Below are positions 60,654 to 64,000 of a stretch of DNA of 64,000 bases, piece after piece. The position numbers and the translations under genes were made by a program. The notes under the pieces are model-generated. The model worked only from the letters and a program-made list of their open reading frames with translations, was not told where the DNA came from and ran no database searches. This DNA comes from Salinibacterium sp. (GTDB taxonomy: Bacteria; Actinomycetota; Actinomycetes; Actinomycetales; Microbacteriaceae): positions 248,001-312,000 of the forward strand of contig JAHBSZ010000002.1 of NCBI GenBank assembly GCA_019638845.1, written 5' to 3'. The first letter of the stretch is position 1. Every line of letters starts with the position of its first letter.

Positions 60654-61816
60654 GGGGCATGTCCGTCGAATCGGCGAGCTAGCGCGGACAGGACACGCGC
60701 CGACGACACAACATCGTCTAGTTCAACCCACTCGTCGTCGGAGTGAGCTTGCTCGATCGAGCCTGGGCCGAAGACGATTGTCGGTACTCCCGCTCGGGAG
60801 AGCTTGCTGCCATCGGTCCCGTAGGGCACGCGGACGGGTTCCGGCTGAAGTCCGACCTCCGTCAGGGCATGGCCAGCGACGACAACGAGAGGGTCCCCTA
60901 CCGAGGTGAACATCCCTCCATCGAGAAGCAACTCACGATCTACGCGCGCCGCAATCGAATCCTGCGAGCCCAGGAACTCGCGCAAGTCGGCGAGCACCAC
61001 CTGAGGTAGGTCCCTGGGGCGGATGCGCAGGTCGATTCCTAGCCTGCAGGAATCGGGAACGATGTTGATCGCCGAGCCACCCTCGATAGTGGTGACAGCG
61101 AGAATCCGGTCAGGCTCGTCGTCTACACGGTCTGCGTTCGCGCTCGCATTCCACCTGTCGAGACTGTCGACAAGGGTAAGCGCATCCCGGATCGCATTGT
61201 GCCCATCGTCCGGACGCGAGGTGTGTGCGGCGCGACCGTCAACGACGATCTCGATGCGCACGACCCCATTGTGCTCGTTGACCGCCCGGAGGCCGGTCGG
61301 CTCGATAACCACGGCGGCGTCGGGCAACATTCCTGCTGCGATGAAGTGGGAAATGCCTCGAAACTCGAATTCTTCGTCGATAGCACCCAAGAGAACGACA
61401 TCGGTGTGACTGAGCGGCGCAGAGTGGAGATCGGCCAAGGCGAGAAGTGCGGCCGCAATCCCCCCCTTGACGTCGCACGCGCCCCTCCCCGTGATCCGAC
61501 CGTCCTTGACCTCCGCGGTGGGGGTTATCGCGCCGGCAGGCAGACCCACAGTGTCGAGATGCGCCTCAATGAGCAGGGTGCGTCGATGATCGCCTGAGCT
61601 TAACCGTGCGACGAGATTACGGCGACCGTCGACCACAACCGGGCGTTCGACGGTCATCCCGATTGTGGCGCAGAAGTCTGCGATTGCATCTCCCAAGGCG
61701 TTCTCGCCAGGGGATGCAGCGTCGTAGGCAGGATTGACTGAGGCAATGCCGATGAGCGCTGCAAGCAGTTTCTCGGCCGATGACCTGTCGATCTCCCGGG
61801 CCTGGGGCAGTTTCAT
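60650..61816 (-). CDS. M20-family metallopeptidase/deacylase (ArgE/DapE type)
   Basis: 388 residues. Zinc-binding motifs are LIEAHLDTVGLP, GRGACDVKGGIAA and GAIDEEFEFRG (the catalytic Glu is the second Glu of EE), with a lid domain inserted in the middle. These enzymes remove acyl groups from N-acyl amino acids or cleave dipeptides. In this operon it could free an amino group for the class V enzyme. Its ATG overlaps the preceding stop by one base. Confidence 0.9.
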   Translation of the reverse strand: MKLPQAREIDRSSAEKLLAALIGIASVNPAYDAASPGENALGDAIADFCATIGMTVERPVVVDGRRNLVARLSSGDHRRTLLIEAHLDTVGLPAGAITPTAEVKDGRITGRGACDVKGGIAAALLALADLHSAPLSHTDVVLLGAIDEEFEFRGISHFIAAGMLPDAAVVIEPTGLRAVNEHNGVVRIEIVVDGRAAHTSRPDDGHNAIRDALTLVDSLDRWNASANADRVDDEPDRILAVTTIEGGSAINIVPDSCRLGIDLRIRPRDLPQVVLADLREFLGSQDSIAARVDRELLLDGGMFTSVGDPLVVVAGHALTEVGLQPEPVRVPYGTDGSKLSRAGVPTIVFGPGSIEQAHSDDEWVELDDVVSSARVLSALARRFDGHAP

Positions 61817-62952
61817 TACAGCGAGTTCCGGTACGCCGTGACTGCCGTGTCAATATCATCGGAACTCAGAAATCCGTGAATCGAGAATCGGAGGCGGCCG
61901 TCGCCACCCCATACTCGAACGCCGCGCTCGAGCATGCGCTCAGCGACTGCCTCGCCATCCTCACACACCACACTCACGTTGGTTCCTCGGCGCATCGGAT
62001 CGGCGGGCGTCAGAAGGTCAGCCCCGGTAGCACGGAGCGCGTCGACGAGTTGCGTCGTGAGGCCGCGGACGTGCTCTTCGAGGGCGAGGGCATCCACCGA
62101 CTGCAGAAGTCGAAGCGACTCGTTCATAAGGTAGACCCCGGGAAAGCTTGGGAATCCGAGCTCAAGCTGTCGGGCATCCGACCGCAGGTGGAATCGTTCG
62201 AGTCGGTCTGGCGCGAATACGTTGTCAACCGAACGCCAGCCGACGGCGCTGACCGGTCCGTTGAATGCCTCGGGCCTAGTGAGATGCACGACGCCGATTC
62301 CATGAGGCGCGAGCAACCACTTATAGCTACTCGAGACGATCGCGTCAGCCTCCTCCGCATGCACCGGCAGCACCCCGAGCGACTGAGTAGCGTCAAGGAT
62401 GAAGGCGGCACCAACCCCGTTCGCGACCGCTCGCAGTGCCTGCGCGTCGATTCTGACGCCGCTGACGTAACTCGTGTGACTCGACAGGACCAGACGCGTC
62501 TTCTCGTCAATCACTTTCTCAAAATCTGCGACCTCAAGATCTCCGTGCTTGCTGCGCGCGAATCTGACCTCAACGCCGCGATCCCGCAACGTCAGAAGTG
62601 ATTGCACACCCGACGGGAATTCGAGGTCGCTGGTGACCACGTTTGAGCCCGGTTCGTATTCGATAGATCCCGCGAGTCGATGCAGTGCGTCGGAAGCATT
62701 GCCCAGTAGCGCAACCGAGTCGGCCGAGCCGTTGAGAAGGCGCGCAATCTGCGCGCGGCACTCTGCGAGCTCGATTTCGCCGTGCTGTCGTCCGCGAGCT
62801 CCATCAGACTTGTCGTCGAGATAGCGCAAGGCAGCGTCGCGATGTGCATGAAGCGCCGGCCCTTCCGCACCCGAGTAAAGATGCACGACGCCTTCGATCC
62901 CGAGAATATTCTCACGGAAGAATGGCCCCGTCGTCGTCCTAGTGGCAGTCAT
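61816..62952 (-). CDS. Class V aminotransferase/cysteine desulfurase-like PLP enzyme
   Basis: 378 residues. The PLP lysine lies in SSYKWLLAPHGIGV, and the phosphate and ring contacts are NASDALHRLAG, SSHTSYVSG and LDATQSLG. These are the class V features also found in isopenicillin-N epimerase-like and cysteine desulfurase-like enzymes. No cluster-assembly or scaffold genes are nearby, so a catabolic aminotransferase, lyase or epimerase is more likely than Fe-S assembly. It is coupled by ATGA to the amidohydrolase upstream. Confidence 0.85.
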   Translation of the reverse strand: MTATRTTTGPFFRENILGIEGVVHLYSGAEGPALHAHRDAALRYLDDKSDGARGRQHGEIELAECRAQIARLLNGSADSVALLGNASDALHRLAGSIEYEPGSNVVTSDLEFPSGVQSLLTLRDRGVEVRFARSKHGDLEVADFEKVIDEKTRLVLSSHTSYVSGVRIDAQALRAVANGVGAAFILDATQSLGVLPVHAEEADAIVSSSYKWLLAPHGIGVVHLTRPEAFNGPVSAVGWRSVDNVFAPDRLERFHLRSDARQLELGFPSFPGVYLMNESLRLLQSVDALALEEHVRGLTTQLVDALRATGADLLTPADPMRRGTNVSVVCEDGEAVAERMLERGVRVWGGDGRLRFSIHGFLSSDDIDTAVTAYRNSL

Positions 62953-63758
62953 TGAGCAGCTCCGTGGTAGTGGTCGAATAGCCGGGTGGCATTGTCATTC
63001 AGGATGCTTGCGCGCTCTCGCGCGGTCACTCCCCGGGGCAAGAGGCACTGGATTGCTTCTTCAAAGGAGATGTACTCAAGACAGGGCGAAAAATCTGAGC
63101 CCCATACCAATCGGTCAATGCCGAACGCATCGGCGATGACGTCGACGACAAGCTGCGCGTCGTCGTGCGGGTAGCCCCCCGCGCTCGCCGCGTACTGCCC
63201 CGAGATCTTCACCGACACGTGCTCGGCATCCGCGAGTCCCAACAGCGGCTCAAGCCGTGCTTGAGCCGCTGCCGTCGAACCAACCGGACCTGGCAACCCG
63301 AGGTGCGACACGAGGATCCAGGTTTCTGCCAGCCGGCGGATCGCCGGAGCAAGCAGAGACAGGGCCTCGGGGACGGCGTTGAGCGACACGATCGCGGGAG
63401 GTTTCCCTGATACCTGTGCGGCCTCGAGGATCGCGAGGGCATCGCGAGCTGCAGGCATATCGGTCGCATACAGGGAAATGAAGTCGCCTCGCCCGACGGC
63501 ATTGCCCGTGGCCACAAAGCGCAGCGGAACAATCCAGTCGTGATCGTGGGCTAGCCCTTCGATGTACTCGTTGTTGCCGACATACCGGTCGGGTTCCTCG
63601 TACCCAATGACAAGCGTGCGGGTGATTCCGAACTCTTCCCGGAATCGTTCATACGCAGCTAGCTCATCTCCACGGGCTCGCGACAGGAAGCCGAACCTGC
63701 CGTGATACCCGCGCTCGAACAGGTGACAGTGGGTATCAAAGAGTCCCTCCGGATTCAC
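62949..63758 (-). CDS. TIM-barrel amidohydrolase
   Basis: 269 residues from the GTG at 63758, in a GTGA overlap with the gene cut by the window edge. FDTHCHLFE carries the HxH metal pair; VSHLGLPGPVG and VWGSDFSPCLEY hold later metal or catalytic residues (the Asp in GSDF). It is the short amidohydrolase_2 type found in decarboxylases, lactonases and hydrolases. Substrate unknown. Its place upstream of the PLP enzyme suggests an early step of the same pathway. Confidence 0.88.
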   Translation of the reverse strand: MNPEGLFDTHCHLFERGYHGRFGFLSRARGDELAAYERFREEFGITRTLVIGYEEPDRYVGNNEYIEGLAHDHDWIVPLRFVATGNAVGRGDFISLYATDMPAARDALAILEAAQVSGKPPAIVSLNAVPEALSLLAPAIRRLAETWILVSHLGLPGPVGSTAAAQARLEPLLGLADAEHVSVKISGQYAASAGGYPHDDAQLVVDVIADAFGIDRLVWGSDFSPCLEYISFEEAIQCLLPRGVTARERASILNDNATRLFDHYHGAAQ

Positions 63759-64000
63759 GTGTCAAGCCCCGGATAGAACGTGAGCCCCGGCCACGCGACC
63801 CCGGTACCGGTGAACCGGCGACCGGCCTTCGCGCGCCGGGCGTCGAACTCAGCGCTGCCGTCGTCGGCGACAACGTCGAGGCGTGTGCCCCGCACCTGCA
63901 CGCCAATTGTGGCGTCGTCCAGGCAGTCTTTCCACAAGTCGTTGACGGATGCATACTCACGGGTCACCCCCGCGGGAGTGCTGAATACGAGAACCGTGCG
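63755..64000 (-). CDS. C-terminal part of an unrecognised protein (cut by window end)
   Basis: The frame is open to the last base; about 81 residues are visible. They include VRGTRLDVVADDGSAEFD and a terminal GLTFYPGLDT, with no motif that names a family. It is coupled by GTGA to the amidohydrolase, so it belongs to the same leftward operon, whose start is outside the window. Confidence 0.6.
   Translation of the reverse strand, partial: RTVLVFSTPAGVTREYASVNDLWKDCLDDATIGVQVRGTRLDVVADDGSAEFDARRAKAGRRFTGTGVAWPGLTFYPGLDT

Noticed and set aside
61816-62952. Cysteine desulfurase for Fe-S assembly
   Set aside because: No SufU/IscU-type partner is present and the gene is coupled to catabolic hydrolases.

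Overview
The window is chromosomal DNA from a high-GC actinobacterium, most likely a member of the Microbacteriaceae. The evidence is the actinobacterial order mtrA-mtrB-lpqB-comF-hpf-secA, a WhiB1-type regulator next to a PdtaS-type histidine kinase, an Rv3235-family protein, GTG and probably leaderless starts, and many 4-nt ATGA/GTGA gene overlaps. All calls come from reading the sequence; no database search was run.

Layout. 1-2308: 3' part of a NhaA Na+/H+ antiporter gene and a TrkH-type K+ channel subunit. 2328-3898: a SorC-type sugar regulator beside two broken sugar genes, the tail of a TIM-barrel isomerase and a FucU/RbsD mutarotase that has lost its N-terminus. 3899-14505: a divergent IclR regulator and an eight-gene, tightly overlapping operon. 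It looks like a non-phosphorylating oxidative sugar pathway (dehydrogenases, lactonase, IlvD-type sugar-acid dehydratase, SDR, FAH-type diketo-acid hydrolase) plus a FAD/Fe-S hydroxy-acid dehydrogenase that could oxidise the lactate or glycolate released. The L-fucose/D-arabinose type of pathway fits best.

14515-17114: a compact sulfur-stress cluster. It holds a CsoR-family repressor with CstR-like (non-copper) ligands, two rhodaneses (one a lipoprotein), a 54-residue Cys-rich protein, a Fur-type regulator, a YgaP-like membrane protein and a methyltransferase resembling the METTL7/TMT1 thiol methyltransferases. Two ATACC-N6-GGTAT operators lie in front of the two minus-strand units.

17199-27018: a 9.8-kb integrated element flanked by 35-bp direct repeats, inserted in the 3' half of a tRNA-Lys(CTT) gene. 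An integrase with an XRE repressor is transcribed rightwards. A long overlapping operon runs leftwards: Xis-like protein, two small proteins, P-loop ATPase, a tyrosine recombinase with three tandem core-binding domains, a small protein, a Zn-ribbon protein, a tape-measure-like or pore-like protein and a small Cys protein. A separate gene with a HEPN-like Rx4H motif lies near the left end. No relaxase, terminase or capsid gene was recognised, so it may be a small satellite-like element of an unfamiliar type.

27166-40844: mixed housekeeping and catabolic genes (Mg2+ ATPase, peroxiredoxin, amino-acid permease with TetR regulator and DmpA-type aminopeptidase, WhiB1/PdtaS, CpaE-like and SAF-domain proteins, IclR, PfpI-like). 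40917-49250: the conserved secA-hpf-comF-lpqB-mtrB-mtrA run. 49365-54675: a DUF4129/DUF4350/MoxR/DUF58 membrane operon. 54726-56832: aquaporin and an MFS exporter. 56914-64000: a leftward eight-gene catabolic operon of unknown substrate (RidA, DUF4432, two amidohydrolases, Gfo/Idh, M20 peptidase, class V aminotransferase, and one gene cut by the window edge).
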